From Fictibacillus macauensis ZFHKF-1 (GTDB taxonomy: Bacteria; Bacillota; Bacilli; Bacillales; Fictibacillaceae), in NCBI RefSeq assembly GCF_000269865.1, contig NZ_AKKV01000028.1, positions 1 through 60,360 of the forward strand: a DNA stretch of 60,360 nucleotides, read 5' to 3'. Below are positions 46,137 through 53,824 of this stretch, piece by piece. The translations under genes were made by a program, and so were the position numbers. Under the pieces are notes generated by a model that was given only the letters and a program-made list of their open reading frames with translations, was not told where the DNA came from and searched no databases. Each line of letters opens with the position of its first letter. The first letter of the stretch is position 1.

Positions 46137-46679
46137 TTATAGAGTAGCTTGTCCTGGTTTCCAGTTTGCTGGGCAAAGTCCACCAGTTTGAAGTGCTTGA
46201 AGTACGCGAAGTGTTTCATCAACATCACGACCAATGTTGTTATGGTTAACAACAGAGTACATAAGCTCACCTTCAGGAGAAATGATGAACAATCCACGAA
46301 GAGCAACCCCTTCTTCTTCGATTAGAACACCGAAGTCACGAGATACTGTGTGGTTTGTATCAGCTGCTAATGGATAGTTAAGTTCACCAAGACCATTTGT
46401 GTCACGTGGTGTGTTAATCCAAGCTTTGTGTGTATGAATTGTATCCGTAGATACACCGATTACTGCTGCATCAAGATCTTCAAACTCATCATAACGATCG
46501 CTTAAAGATGTAATTTCTGTTGGACATACAAATGTAAAGTCCATTGGATAGAAGAAAAGAACTGTCCATTTGTCGTTTTTCATATTTTCTTCGAGACTTA
46601 CTTTCCCGAATTCTTTGTTTGGTAATACTGCATCCATTTCAAAGCGTGGTGCTTGTTTTGCTACCATACGTTCTGCCAT
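46137..46679 (-). CDS. Typical 2-Cys peroxiredoxin (YkuU-type)
   Basis: A 180-aa thiol peroxidase of the AhpC/Prx family, the length of B. subtilis YkuU. The peroxidatic Cys is C52 in FTFVCPTE and the resolving Cys C169 in GGLCPANW. It reduces hydrogen peroxide and organic peroxides with a thioredoxin-type donor. The ATG at 46677-46679 has GGAGGG upstream; an upstream frame of 12 codons has none. A PerR-like box overlaps its promoter. Confidence 0.94.
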   Translation of the reverse strand: MAERMVAKQAPRFEMDAVLPNKEFGKVSLEENMKNDKWTVLFFYPMDFTFVCPTEITSLSDRYDEFEDLDAAVIGVSTDTIHTHKAWINTPRDTNGLGELNYPLAADTNHTVSRDFGVLIEEEGVALRGLFIISPEGELMYSVVNHNNIGRDVDETLRVLQALQTGGLCPANWKPGQATL

Positions 46680-46712
46680 GATAAAATCCCTCCAACTAAT
46701 AATTGCTATCTT

Positions 46713-46727
46713 CAATAGTTATTATAA
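46713..46727. promoter_or_regulatory. Possible PerR box at the peroxiredoxin promoter
   Basis: Minus strand TTATAATAACTATTG matches the Per box TTATAATNATTATAA at 11 of 14 defined positions and overlaps the -10. A second Fur/Per-like half (TGATAATTA) lies upstream near 46756. Confidence 0.4.
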
Positions 46728-46749
46728 AACAACCTTATTTTTTAGTCAA
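46721..46749 (-). promoter_or_regulatory. Sigma-A promoter of the peroxiredoxin gene
   Basis: TTGACT (46744-46749), 17-bp spacer, TATAAT (46721-46726). Confidence 0.85.
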
Positions 46750-46907
46750 TGTTAAATGATAATTAGTGTAAATAAAGCCTAACTATTGATTTCACCTTCT
46801 CCATCATAACAAGTTATTCAATAGATGTGAAATAATTGGATTCTATTCTTTCTTTCGTTATACTGAGAATTACAACTTTTATGTAGCAACAGAAGGAGGA
46901 CACAATC

Positions 46908-47729
46908 ATGGATTACATTCAGCAACTTCAAAACGTTGACTGGGCAACACTTGGTATACACACAGGTATCTTACTCATAAAGTTGATTGCGATCTTACTT
47001 ATTTATGTGATTGTACGAAAAATTGGTGTTTCCATTATTCGATCTACGTTTGGCAAGGTAGCAAAGGGAAAAAATATGACAAGCTTTCGAGCGAAAACTC
47101 TCGAAACGCTCGTTGTGAGTGTTTTTACATACGCACTCATTTTCATGGTCTTTGTAGCTGTATTTAGTGTTTTTGATATTGATATTCGTGGTTTATTAGC
47201 CGGAGCTGGCATTGTCGGTTTAGCCATTGGTTTTGGGGCACAAGGTCTAGTAAATGATATCGTGACAGGTTTCTTTATCCTTCTAGAAAAACAAATTGAC
47301 GTTGGTGATTATATTACGACCGGGAACTTCACCGGTATTGTAGAAGATGTTGAACTTCGTACGACGAAAGTACGTGGCTTTGACGGAACCCTTCACTATA
47401 TTCCTAATCGTCTCATTACGAGTGTAAGCAACCATTCACGAGGAACGATGCGCGCCCTTGTAGATTTTAAACTTCCATCCACTGAGCAAGTAGAGCATGC
47501 GCTTCTGGTGATTAAAACGGAAAGTGAACAACTGCGCCAAGAGGAACCCTCCATATTAGAAGGTCCCAATGTTCTACCTGTTATCGATCCTGACAGTGGC
47601 GATACAGTCTTACGCATTCTCGCTCGCACGGAAACACTTAAACAATGGAGCATGGAACAAAAAATTAGAGAGCGGTTGACGAAACGTTTTCAAGAAGAAG
47701 GTATCTCCTTACCAGCAAGAGAAGCTTAA
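46908..47729 (+). CDS. Small-conductance mechanosensitive channel, MscS family
   Basis: A 273-aa MscS-type channel (B. subtilis YkuT position). Three hydrophobic spans (about 15-38, 62-85 and 88-110). The pore helix GAGIVGLAIGFGAQGLVNDI has the Gly/Ala packing of MscS TM3. A beta domain (VGDYITTGNFTGIVEDVELRTT) and a cytosolic alpha/beta domain follow. It would open on hypo-osmotic shock. AAGGAGGA precedes the ATG. Confidence 0.93.
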   Translation: MDYIQQLQNVDWATLGIHTGILLIKLIAILLIYVIVRKIGVSIIRSTFGKVAKGKNMTSFRAKTLETLVVSVFTYALIFMVFVAVFSVFDIDIRGLLAGAGIVGLAIGFGAQGLVNDIVTGFFILLEKQIDVGDYITTGNFTGIVEDVELRTTKVRGFDGTLHYIPNRLITSVSNHSRGTMRALVDFKLPSTEQVEHALLVIKTESEQLRQEEPSILEGPNVLPVIDPDSGDTVLRILARTETLKQWSMEQKIRERLTKRFQEEGISLPAREA

Positions 47730-47732
47730 CAT

Positions 47733-47763
47733 AAACCGCGGGTAACTTCCCCCGCGGTTTTTC
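47733..47763 (+). terminator. Terminator of mscS
   Basis: AAACCGCGGG/CCCGCGGTTT stem followed by T5; the SdpI-like gene ends within its U-tract from the other side. Confidence 0.88.
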
Positions 47764-48340
47764 ATCGTGTTTTTGGCGTGTATAGCGCAATCACTACAAG
47801 ACTACCGCTAAACGAAAAAAAGCATAGAAAAATCGCAACAACGAGCGGCAAAAAAGCGCTCACGATAAAAATTAAGCCTAAAAGGCAATACGTAAAACCT
47901 TGCACGCGTCGCTGTTTATATGGATTACCTGCTGTATTCCGAAACGTGGGTATATCATTTCCTGTAATTATTAGAAATGCGCCAATCACTACAAATAGAA
48001 ATTGCCCTGATGTAGCGTGTTCGTTCATTGCTGAAATCATGACGATGCTCGTTAAGCCGATCGACAACAAACTCATACATAGCGTAAAACTTTTATTAGC
48101 CTTACGTTTGTTTTCGCGTTTATTCCCAACGAGTAAAAATACGCAGGCTATTAACAGAGGCAGCATGCTTAGCAATCCGATTAGTACACTTGCTGTTAGT
48201 TTGTCACTATAGCGATCTGGGTTGCCTGCTCCATTAAAATGCATCGCTACTCGCTCTGGTAAATACCGATATGAACCCATAACAATGGCTATATTACTCA
48301 ACAAACTAAAAATAAGAACACTCAATTGGCTTTTCTTCAC
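47762..48340 (-). CDS. sdpI: SdpI-family membrane protein
   Basis: A 192-aa six-span membrane protein. The N-terminal half is a DUF1648 domain with YRYLPERVAMHFNGAGNPDRY; the second half carries the SdpI repeat with FLIITGNDIPTFRNTAGNP. B. subtilis SdpI gives immunity to the SDP cannibalism peptide and signals to its repressor SdpR. The GTG at 48338-48340 (GGGGAGG upstream) overlaps the sdpR stop by 4 bp. Toxin genes sdpABC are absent from this window. Confidence 0.85.
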   Translation of the reverse strand: MKKSQLSVLIFSLLSNIAIVMGSYRYLPERVAMHFNGAGNPDRYSDKLTASVLIGLLSMLPLLIACVFLLVGNKRENKRKANKSFTLCMSLLSIGLTSIVMISAMNEHATSGQFLFVVIGAFLIITGNDIPTFRNTAGNPYKQRRVQGFTYCLLGLIFIVSAFLPLVVAIFLCFFSFSGSLVVIALYTPKTR

Positions 48341-48609
48341 GATCGTTCCTCCCCTTTGTGCATAACGGTTAGCATCCATTTGAGCACTTCTTGAAAAACC
48401 GTCATATTTAAGGAATACACAATGTACTTGCCTTCTTTACGTGCTTCTAGTAAACCACTGCTTTTTAGAAGAGCTAAATGCTGAGAAATGCTCGGCTGGG
48501 AAATGGTAAAATGTTCGGCAATTTCCGTAACGGTCCTATCTTGTTCACTTAATAACTCAACGATTTTCCGACGATTTGGATCAGACAACGCCTTAAATGC
48601 TGCTAACAC
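48337..48609 (-). CDS. sdpR: ArsR-family repressor, SdpR-like
   Basis: A 90-aa winged-helix repressor, the length of SdpR. It has FKALSDPNRRKIVELLSEQD, the recognition helix FTISQPSISQHLALLK and the wing LLEARKEGKYIVYSL. No metal-binding Cys motif (CxC) is present, so it is not a metal sensor. GTG start with GAGGTG upstream. Translationally coupled to the SdpI-like gene. A palindrome 17 bp upstream is its likely operator. Confidence 0.85.
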   Translation of the reverse strand: MLAAFKALSDPNRRKIVELLSEQDRTVTEIAEHFTISQPSISQHLALLKSSGLLEARKEGKYIVYSLNMTVFQEVLKWMLTVMHKGEERS

Positions 48610-48625
48610 TTTGTCACCTCACATA

Positions 48626-48649
48626 ACATATAGTCAGATACTTATATGT
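48626..48649. promoter_or_regulatory. Candidate operator of the SdpR-like repressor
   Basis: Perfect 7-bp inverted arms ACATATA (48626-48632) and TATATGT (48643-48649) separated by 10 bp, just ahead of the repressor gene. Confidence 0.6.
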
Positions 48650-48691
48650 AAGAACATACCACAAAATTACATATTATAGCAATTAAAATAA

Positions 48692-48736
48692 CAAAAGACG
48701 GCTCCCTATCTACGTAAGAGGGGAATCCGTCTTTTG
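48692..48736 (-). terminator. Terminator overlapping the end of the CNNM gene
   Basis: CAAAAGACGG (48692-48701) pairs with CCGTCTTTTG (48727-48736), with inner CTCCC/GGGG pairing. The CNNM stop codon (48710-48712) is in the loop. The U-tract is weak (TTATTTT). Confidence 0.6.
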
Positions 48737-50020
48737 TTTCTTTTCAATCACTTTTAATTTTTTAATTTGATGACCGTCCATTGTTATTACTTGAAAAACG
48801 TAGTTATCATAAGGCACTTCGTCTCCTTCAGCAATCGTACTTCGTTGTGAAAGAAGCCAGCCCCCAATCGTATCAAGATCCGAGTCATCTAAATCAAGAT
48901 AAAACATTTCATTGACTTCTGATATTAATACTTTCCCTTCAAGCTCTGTTATCGTATCACTAATTTTCACAATGCGTGGCTCTTCATCTTCATCAAATTC
49001 ATCGCGAATTTCACCAACAATTTCTTCAATAATGTCTTCTACCGTTACAATACCTGAAGTTCCGCCATACTCGTCAATTAATACCGCCATGTGCACCCGT
49101 TCTTTTTGCATTTTCACTAATAACTGTTGTATTGGAAATGTCTCATGAACGGAAATGATAGGACGTATGTATGGCTCAAGCTGCTCTTCTTCGTCGTTCA
49201 CATGTTCATTAAAAAACTGCTTAATATTCACAAGTCCTATGATTGTATCTTTGTCTTCTACAGCAACAGGATATCGGGTAAACTTCTCTTCGCGCATCAC
49301 ATTTAAGTTTTCTTTAAAGCTCTTTTCTTTATATAAACAGACAATTTCAGTACGAGGAACCATAATTTCTTTTGCGAGACGATCGTCAAACTCAAAAATG
49401 CGGTTTACATAACGATATTCTGAAGGATTGATTTCTCCACCTTCAAGACTTTCAGATAATAAATGCCGAATTTCCTCTTCATTATGGGCAATTTCATGCT
49501 CTTCTCCCCGCTTCAGCCCAAGCATACGTGTAAGTACAGCTGCTGACCGATTTAAAACAAAAATAAAAGGAAACATAATATAACTAAAAAGCATTAACGG
49601 TCTTGCCACAAACAAGCTAATTTCTTCAGCCTTTCGAATGGCAAATGACTTTGGTGCTAACTCCCCTAATACAACTTCAAAATAAGTAATGGCTACAAAT
49701 GCAATAATAAAGGAGAGAGTATGCATAACAGATGCTGGCAAGTCAATGCGATGAAAAAGGGGTTTTAAAAGGGTTTCCACAGTTGGTTCTCCTAAACCAC
49801 CAAGTGCTAACGACGTAATCGTAATGCCCAACTGAGTAGAAGATAGGTATCCGTCAATATTTGAAAGAATTTTTTGTACGGCCTTTGCTTTTTTGTTTCC
49901 TTGTTCGGCAAGGTAATCAATCCGCGTCGGCCTTACTTTAACAATGGAAAATTCCGAAGCTACAAAAAAGGCCGTCACAAAAATTAGAAAGAGAATCATA
50001 AAAATATTAAATAATGCCAT
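48710..50020 (-). CDS. CNNM/CorC-type transporter with CBS domains (hemolysin-like)
   Basis: A 436-aa protein of the UPF0053/CNNM family. A DUF21 membrane domain (about 1-190, four spans, with GITITSLALGGLGEP and FEVVLGELAPKSFAI) is followed by a CBS pair (about 210-330, IMVPRTEIVCL, MAVLIDEYGGTSGIVTVEDI) and a CorC_HlyC domain. Relatives export magnesium or other divalent cations. The ATG at 50018-50020 is the likely start; a GTG at 50051-50053 sits on the SD itself. The SD-to-ATG distance is unusually long; see the next entry. Confidence 0.88.
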   Translation of the reverse strand: MALFNIFMILFLIFVTAFFVASEFSIVKVRPTRIDYLAEQGNKKAKAVQKILSNIDGYLSSTQLGITITSLALGGLGEPTVETLLKPLFHRIDLPASVMHTLSFIIAFVAITYFEVVLGELAPKSFAIRKAEEISLFVARPLMLFSYIMFPFIFVLNRSAAVLTRMLGLKRGEEHEIAHNEEEIRHLLSESLEGGEINPSEYRYVNRIFEFDDRLAKEIMVPRTEIVCLYKEKSFKENLNVMREEKFTRYPVAVEDKDTIIGLVNIKQFFNEHVNDEEEQLEPYIRPIISVHETFPIQQLLVKMQKERVHMAVLIDEYGGTSGIVTVEDIIEEIVGEIRDEFDEDEEPRIVKISDTITELEGKVLISEVNEMFYLDLDDSDLDTIGGWLLSQRSTIAEGDEVPYDNYVFQVITMDGHQIKKLKVIEKKQKTDSPLT

Positions 50021-50058
50021 GTACTCATTTTCGTCAAAACGAAAATGACCCACCTCCT
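50018..50058 (-). promoter_or_regulatory. SD sequence separated from the start by a hairpin
   Basis: AGGAGGT (50052-50058) is 31 nt from the ATG. Between them TCATTTTCG and CGAAAATGA form a perfect 9-bp hairpin (50040-50048 with 50025-50033). Folding would leave about 7 unpaired nt between SD and ATG, a normal spacing. Confidence 0.55.
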
Positions 50059-50113
50059 GCTTAGAGTGTATTCGTATAAGATTACCCTCTCTTTTTTGCA
50101 GTTAAACGCTTAT

Positions 50114-50146
50114 AAAAAGGGGACTGGCCAATGGTGACCGATCCCC
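50114..50146 (-). terminator. Terminator of ykuS
   Basis: GGGGA/TCCCC stem with partial inner pairing, then T5 on the minus strand. Confidence 0.65.
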
Positions 50147-50157
50147 GCAAGAGTCTA

Positions 50158-50403
50158 CTAGTGAGGTAATTTACCTTCCACCGCTCGACAAACGTCTTCT
50201 GCATTCATACCATCAGCATTTACTACCGCTCCGTCAATGAGTACATTTTGAATACCCATCATATTTTGATGAGCGCCAGAAACGATACAGCAGTCACAGC
50301 CTTTTGCATCCTGTTCATTTGTAATGGTCACAACCTCGTGTCCCATCGCTTTTAATGCGTCGGAAACATTCGTTAATGATTGTTCTACACCGATTTTAGC
50401 CAT
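50158..50403 (-). CDS. ykuS: UPF0180 family protein YkuS
   Basis: An 81-aa protein, the length of B. subtilis YkuS. MAKIGVEQSLTNVSDAL, GCDCCIVSGAHQNMMG and the final ADGMNAEDVCRAV are family features; the CDCC cluster is notable. Function unknown. The ATG at 50401-50403 follows AAGGAGGT; a GTG three codons earlier is within the SD. Confidence 0.9.
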   Translation of the reverse strand: MAKIGVEQSLTNVSDALKAMGHEVVTITNEQDAKGCDCCIVSGAHQNMMGIQNVLIDGAVVNADGMNAEDVCRAVEGKLPH

Positions 50404-50502
50404 TGTTTCCACCTCCTTAACATTTTCTTAATTTGCCCCGTTCACCAGTAAGCTATCCATTTTCTCTTTAAAAGAAACCTGTAGGAAATATGATATACCG
50501 CA

Positions 50503-50534
50503 CAAAAAAACCTCATCTCTTTAAAGATGAGGTT
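50503..50534 (-). terminator. Terminator of dapH-dapL
   Basis: AAACCTCATCT/AGATGAGGTTT stem followed by T7 on the minus strand. Confidence 0.92.
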
Positions 50535-50544
50535 TACAACAATT

Positions 50545-51678
50545 TTATTGTAAAGCTTTCCACTCAATATAAGAAATTAGCGTAGAAACAGCAACTTCAA
50601 TTGCTGCTTCATTAGGCATTAATTGCTCATGATGTAACCCATGTTCACATTCAACACCTAGCCAAAACATAAATCCTGGAATTTCTTTTAGCATATAGCC
50701 AAAATCTTCACCCGTCATCGCTTCTTTACATTCATAAAGGGCGCTTGGGTGTTCTTTTTTTAGAAACGCCATAAATTCATTGGTTACAGCAGGATGATTA
50801 TACACTTGATAATAGTTGGCACCATAATCAATGGTAGCTTGACATGCAAACGACGTTTCAATCCCTGCAACAACGGCTTCAATGCGCTGTTTCACATGGT
50901 CCATGGAAGAAGCTGATAACGTGCGAATCGTTCCTTCTATACGTGAATCAGCAGCAATGATGTTTTGCCTTGTTCCACCTGTTATTTTCCCAACAGTAAC
51001 AACGGCTGAATCCAGAGGATCCACATTGCGCGCTACTATGGATTGGAGCTGAACAATCAGATGACTCGCAGCTACTACCATATCATTTGCCGTATGCGGA
51101 TAAGCAGCATGACCACCTTTGCCTTTTAAATCAATAAACAATTCTGATGTGTTCGCAAAAAGGAGACCTTCCTTAACTGCAATCGTTCCGACTGGATATT
51201 CTGGTGCAATGTGCAATGCGATCATCAAATCTGGCTTCATACGCTGAAATTCTTCACTTTGTAACAACGGCAATGCGCCGCCTGGACCTTCCTCTGCCGG
51301 TTGAAACACAAACAACAAATGGTCATTTACGGGGTGCTTCGCAAAATACGTAAGCAAACCGAGAGCAATGGTCATATGAAAATCATGACCACATGCATGC
51401 ATTTTCCCTTCGTGTTGGGAAGAAAAAGCGTATCCGGTTTTTTCTTGAATGGGTAAGCCATCCATATCCGCACGATAACCGATCGTACGTTTAGGCTTTC
51501 GTCCTTCAACAAACACTAAAATACCGGTCTTCCACGTTACAATACGTAATCGTTCTTGCGGTAACGAAGCAATATAGTCTAGTAAATAGCGTTGCGTTTT
51601 AAACTCTTGGAAACCAAGCTCAGGAATTTGATGAAGTTCTCGCCGAATAGAACGTAATTCTTCCATCTTCATATTCAT
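50545..51678 (-). CDS. dapL: N-acetyldiaminopimelate deacetylase
   Basis: A 377-aa M20-family amidohydrolase that removes the acetyl group from N-acetyl-LL-diaminopimelate in the acetylase branch of lysine/peptidoglycan synthesis (B. subtilis YkuR). [14 protein letters not shown] at the start, metal site ACGHDFHM and AEEGPGG, and TGEDFGYM near the end are conserved. It starts 4 bp after dapH. The first of several Met codons was taken; the SD GACGAG is poor. Confidence 0.93.
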   Translation of the reverse strand: MNMKMEELRSIRRELHQIPELGFQEFKTQRYLLDYIASLPQERLRIVTWKTGILVFVEGRKPKRTIGYRADMDGLPIQEKTGYAFSSQHEGKMHACGHDFHMTIALGLLTYFAKHPVNDHLLFVFQPAEEGPGGALPLLQSEEFQRMKPDLMIALHIAPEYPVGTIAVKEGLLFANTSELFIDLKGKGGHAAYPHTANDMVVAASHLIVQLQSIVARNVDPLDSAVVTVGKITGGTRQNIIAADSRIEGTIRTLSASSMDHVKQRIEAVVAGIETSFACQATIDYGANYYQVYNHPAVTNEFMAFLKKEHPSALYECKEAMTGEDFGYMLKEIPGFMFWLGVECEHGLHHEQLMPNEAAIEVAVSTLISYIEWKALQ

Positions 51679-51682
51679 GAAC

Positions 51683-52402
51683 TTACTCGTCGTTTAACTG
51701 ACGTAATTCTTGTTTGATCTCCGTCTTAGACTTTGTTTTTTCATCGATTTCTTTAATGACACGAGCTGGTGTTCCCGCTACTACTGTAAAAGGAGGTACG
51801 TCTTCAATAACGATTGCTCCCGCAGCAACAACCGCGCCTTGTCCAACTGTTACGCCTTCAAGTACGACAGCATTTGCTCCGATTACAACGTCATCTTCTA
51901 CAACAACCGGCTTTGCTGATGGTGGTTCAATAACGCCTGCTAATACAGAACCCGCACCGATATGACAGTTTTTACCGACCGTTGCACGGCCACCCATCAC
52001 CACGTTCATATCAATCATCGTACCTTCTCCGATAACCGCACCAATATTAATCGATGCACCCATCATAATAACGGCATTGTTTCCGATTTCCACTTGATCG
52101 CGAATAATTGCACCTGGCTCAATTCGTGCATTAATATGCTTCATGTCAAGAAGAGGAATCGCTGAATTACGACGATCGTTTTCCACGACAAAGTCTTCAA
52201 TGTTATCTTCATTGTTTTTCAGTGCTGCTTCAATCTCTTTCCATTCTCCAAACAAAACACCCGTTGTACCATTTACAAACGCTTGTGTTTGTTCACCGAA
52301 TTGGAGCCCGTCTAAGTTACCTTTTACGTATACTTTTACAGGTGTTGATTTTTTACTATTTTGTATAAATGAAATAATTTCGTTCGCATCCATCATTTTC
52401 AT
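51683..52402 (-). CDS. dapH: Tetrahydrodipicolinate N-acetyltransferase
   Basis: A 239-aa left-handed beta-helix acyltransferase. An N-terminal DapH domain (about 1-90) is followed by hexapeptide repeats, seen in [21 protein letters not shown] and [20 protein letters not shown]. It acetylates tetrahydrodipicolinate, the step before DapL's partner reactions. AGGAGG precedes the ATG. Likely transcribed with dapL; 48 bp after ccpC, where B. subtilis has three extra genes. Confidence 0.96.
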   Translation of the reverse strand: MKMMDANEIISFIQNSKKSTPVKVYVKGNLDGLQFGEQTQAFVNGTTGVLFGEWKEIEAALKNNEDNIEDFVVENDRRNSAIPLLDMKHINARIEPGAIIRDQVEIGNNAVIMMGASINIGAVIGEGTMIDMNVVMGGRATVGKNCHIGAGSVLAGVIEPPSAKPVVVEDDVVIGANAVVLEGVTVGQGAVVAAGAIVIEDVPPFTVVAGTPARVIKEIDEKTKSKTEIKQELRQLNDE

Positions 52403-52450
52403 GTGTGTGCTCCTCCTTTTAGTTGTTCTGTCTTGTATTAAACCATGATT

Positions 52451-53338
52451 TCAATGAACATTCAAACCAAAGTTTCCACTCTGGTTATTCACAAGCTTCA
52501 CAAAAGCTTCTACTTGCTTCAATTCTAGCGAAGATGCTTGACTAATCATCCACGTATCGCGCTTCATCCGCTCACCATCGCGATTGAATAAGGGTACTTT
52601 ATGAAACGCATCGGACGATTGCAGCGATATGGACGGCAAAATCGCATACCCAATCCCATGCAAGGCCATTTGCTTACATGTCTCAATCTGATCGACAATA
52701 ATTGTTTTTTTAGGTGGGACATTAAAGTGATCTTGCCACCATTCTTGAATGTCTTGATAATAGGTGGAATGACTTTTAAATTGAATAAATGGTTTATCTG
52801 TACTTTGCAATTCTTCAATGGATGAAATATCTGTATCTACTAAGTATAAGCTGTCGGAAAAGAGGTGTATTTTCTCACCACGCCATTCTGGATTGCCTCG
52901 TACAATTCCAATGTGTATTTGGTCTTCATATAAATGACGTATAATTTCTGAACTCCAGCCTGTAATGAGTGAAACGTTTACTTGCGGATATAGACTTACA
53001 TACTTCTTTAGTGATTGTGGCAACCAATATTGACCGATAATTGAAGCCACCGCTAAACGTAACGTACCGAAAATTTCTCGCGAAAGTGATTCTAACTCTT
53101 CCCGTAAACGCTCTTCATCTTGAATAACTGCGTTCACATGAGCAATAATTTTCTCTCCAGCCGCCGTCACTGCCAGCCCTTTTTGAGAACGTAAAAAAAT
53201 CTTCGTTCCCCAGCTATTCTCAATCGTTTGCAGTCGTTGACTTAATGCCGGTTGCGACACATATAAACGCTCTGATGCTTTGCGCATGTTCAGTTCTTGA
53301 GCAAGAACGTGAAGAATTTTAAATTCTGATAAATGCAA
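52451..53338 (-). CDS. ccpC: LysR-type regulator CcpC (YkuM)
   Basis: A 295-aa LysR protein. The winged helix is at the N-terminus (MRKASERLYVSQPALSQRLQTIE), the effector domain at about 90-290. In B. subtilis CcpC (YkuM) represses citZ and citB and responds to citrate; the position upstream of dapH supports orthology. TTG start (53336-53338) after GAGGGAG. A perfect ATAA-N7-TTAT dyad, the known CcpC site, lies 31 bp upstream, so autoregulation is likely. Confidence 0.87.
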   Translation of the reverse strand: MHLSEFKILHVLAQELNMRKASERLYVSQPALSQRLQTIENSWGTKIFLRSQKGLAVTAAGEKIIAHVNAVIQDEERLREELESLSREIFGTLRLAVASIIGQYWLPQSLKKYVSLYPQVNVSLITGWSSEIIRHLYEDQIHIGIVRGNPEWRGEKIHLFSDSLYLVDTDISSIEELQSTDKPFIQFKSHSTYYQDIQEWWQDHFNVPPKKTIIVDQIETCKQMALHGIGYAILPSISLQSSDAFHKVPLFNRDGERMKRDTWMISQASSLELKQVEAFVKLVNNQSGNFGLNVH

Positions 53339-53368
53339 CGCTCTCCCTCTTTCTATTCTTCAAGATAT

Positions 53369-53383
53369 ATAAGTAAAACTTAT
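53369..53383. promoter_or_regulatory. CcpC-type operator ATAA-N7-TTAT
   Basis: ATAAGTAAAACTTAT is a perfect palindrome fitting the CcpC dyad ATAA-N7-TTAT in the 121-bp ccpC/VOC intergenic region. A second perfect palindrome, TACGAA-T-TTCGTA (53419-53431), lies nearer the VOC gene. Confidence 0.7.
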
Positions 53384-53459
53384 CATACTTTCTTATTATA
53401 TTCTAATTTTCTTTTCAGTACGAATTTCGTATCATGAAAAGGAAAGGAGTCGATGATCA

Positions 53460-53822
53460 ATGATTATAGGATTTCATCATATTCAGCTATGTATTCCCAT
53501 TGGTGAAGAAGAACGGGCTCGCGCTTTTTATAGTACTATTTTACAGTTCACAGAAATTGAAAAGCCAGCAGCACTACGAAAGAACGGTGGTCTTTGGTAT
53601 AAAGTCGGCGAAGCTGAACTGCATATAGGAACAGAGCAGCCTTTACCTAAAGGAAAAGGTCACCCCGCCTTTAAGGTGACCGATTTATCTGAGTGGCGAG
53701 CTCTATTAGAGAAAGCGAACATTGCTATAACAGAAGAAATACAAATTCCCGGTTTTGAACGTTTCTCTTTTTATGATCCCTTTAACAATCGCATTGAAAT
53801 GATTGAAGCACTTGAAACGTAA
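53460..53822 (+). CDS. VOC family (glyoxalase-like) protein
   Basis: A 120-aa single-domain vicinal-oxygen-chelate protein with paired beta-alpha-beta-beta-beta modules. Likely metal residues are H7 in FHHIQLCI and E115 or so in NRIEMIEA. The family includes glyoxalases, dioxygenases and antibiotic-binding proteins; no substrate is evident. AAAGGAG precedes the ATG. Its stop is 2 bp from that of the convergent MFS gene with no terminator between. Confidence 0.8.
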   Translation: MIIGFHHIQLCIPIGEEERARAFYSTILQFTEIEKPAALRKNGGLWYKVGEAELHIGTEQPLPKGKGHPAFKVTDLSEWRALLEKANIAITEEIQIPGFERFSFYDPFNNRIEMIEALET

Positions 53823-53824
53823 GC

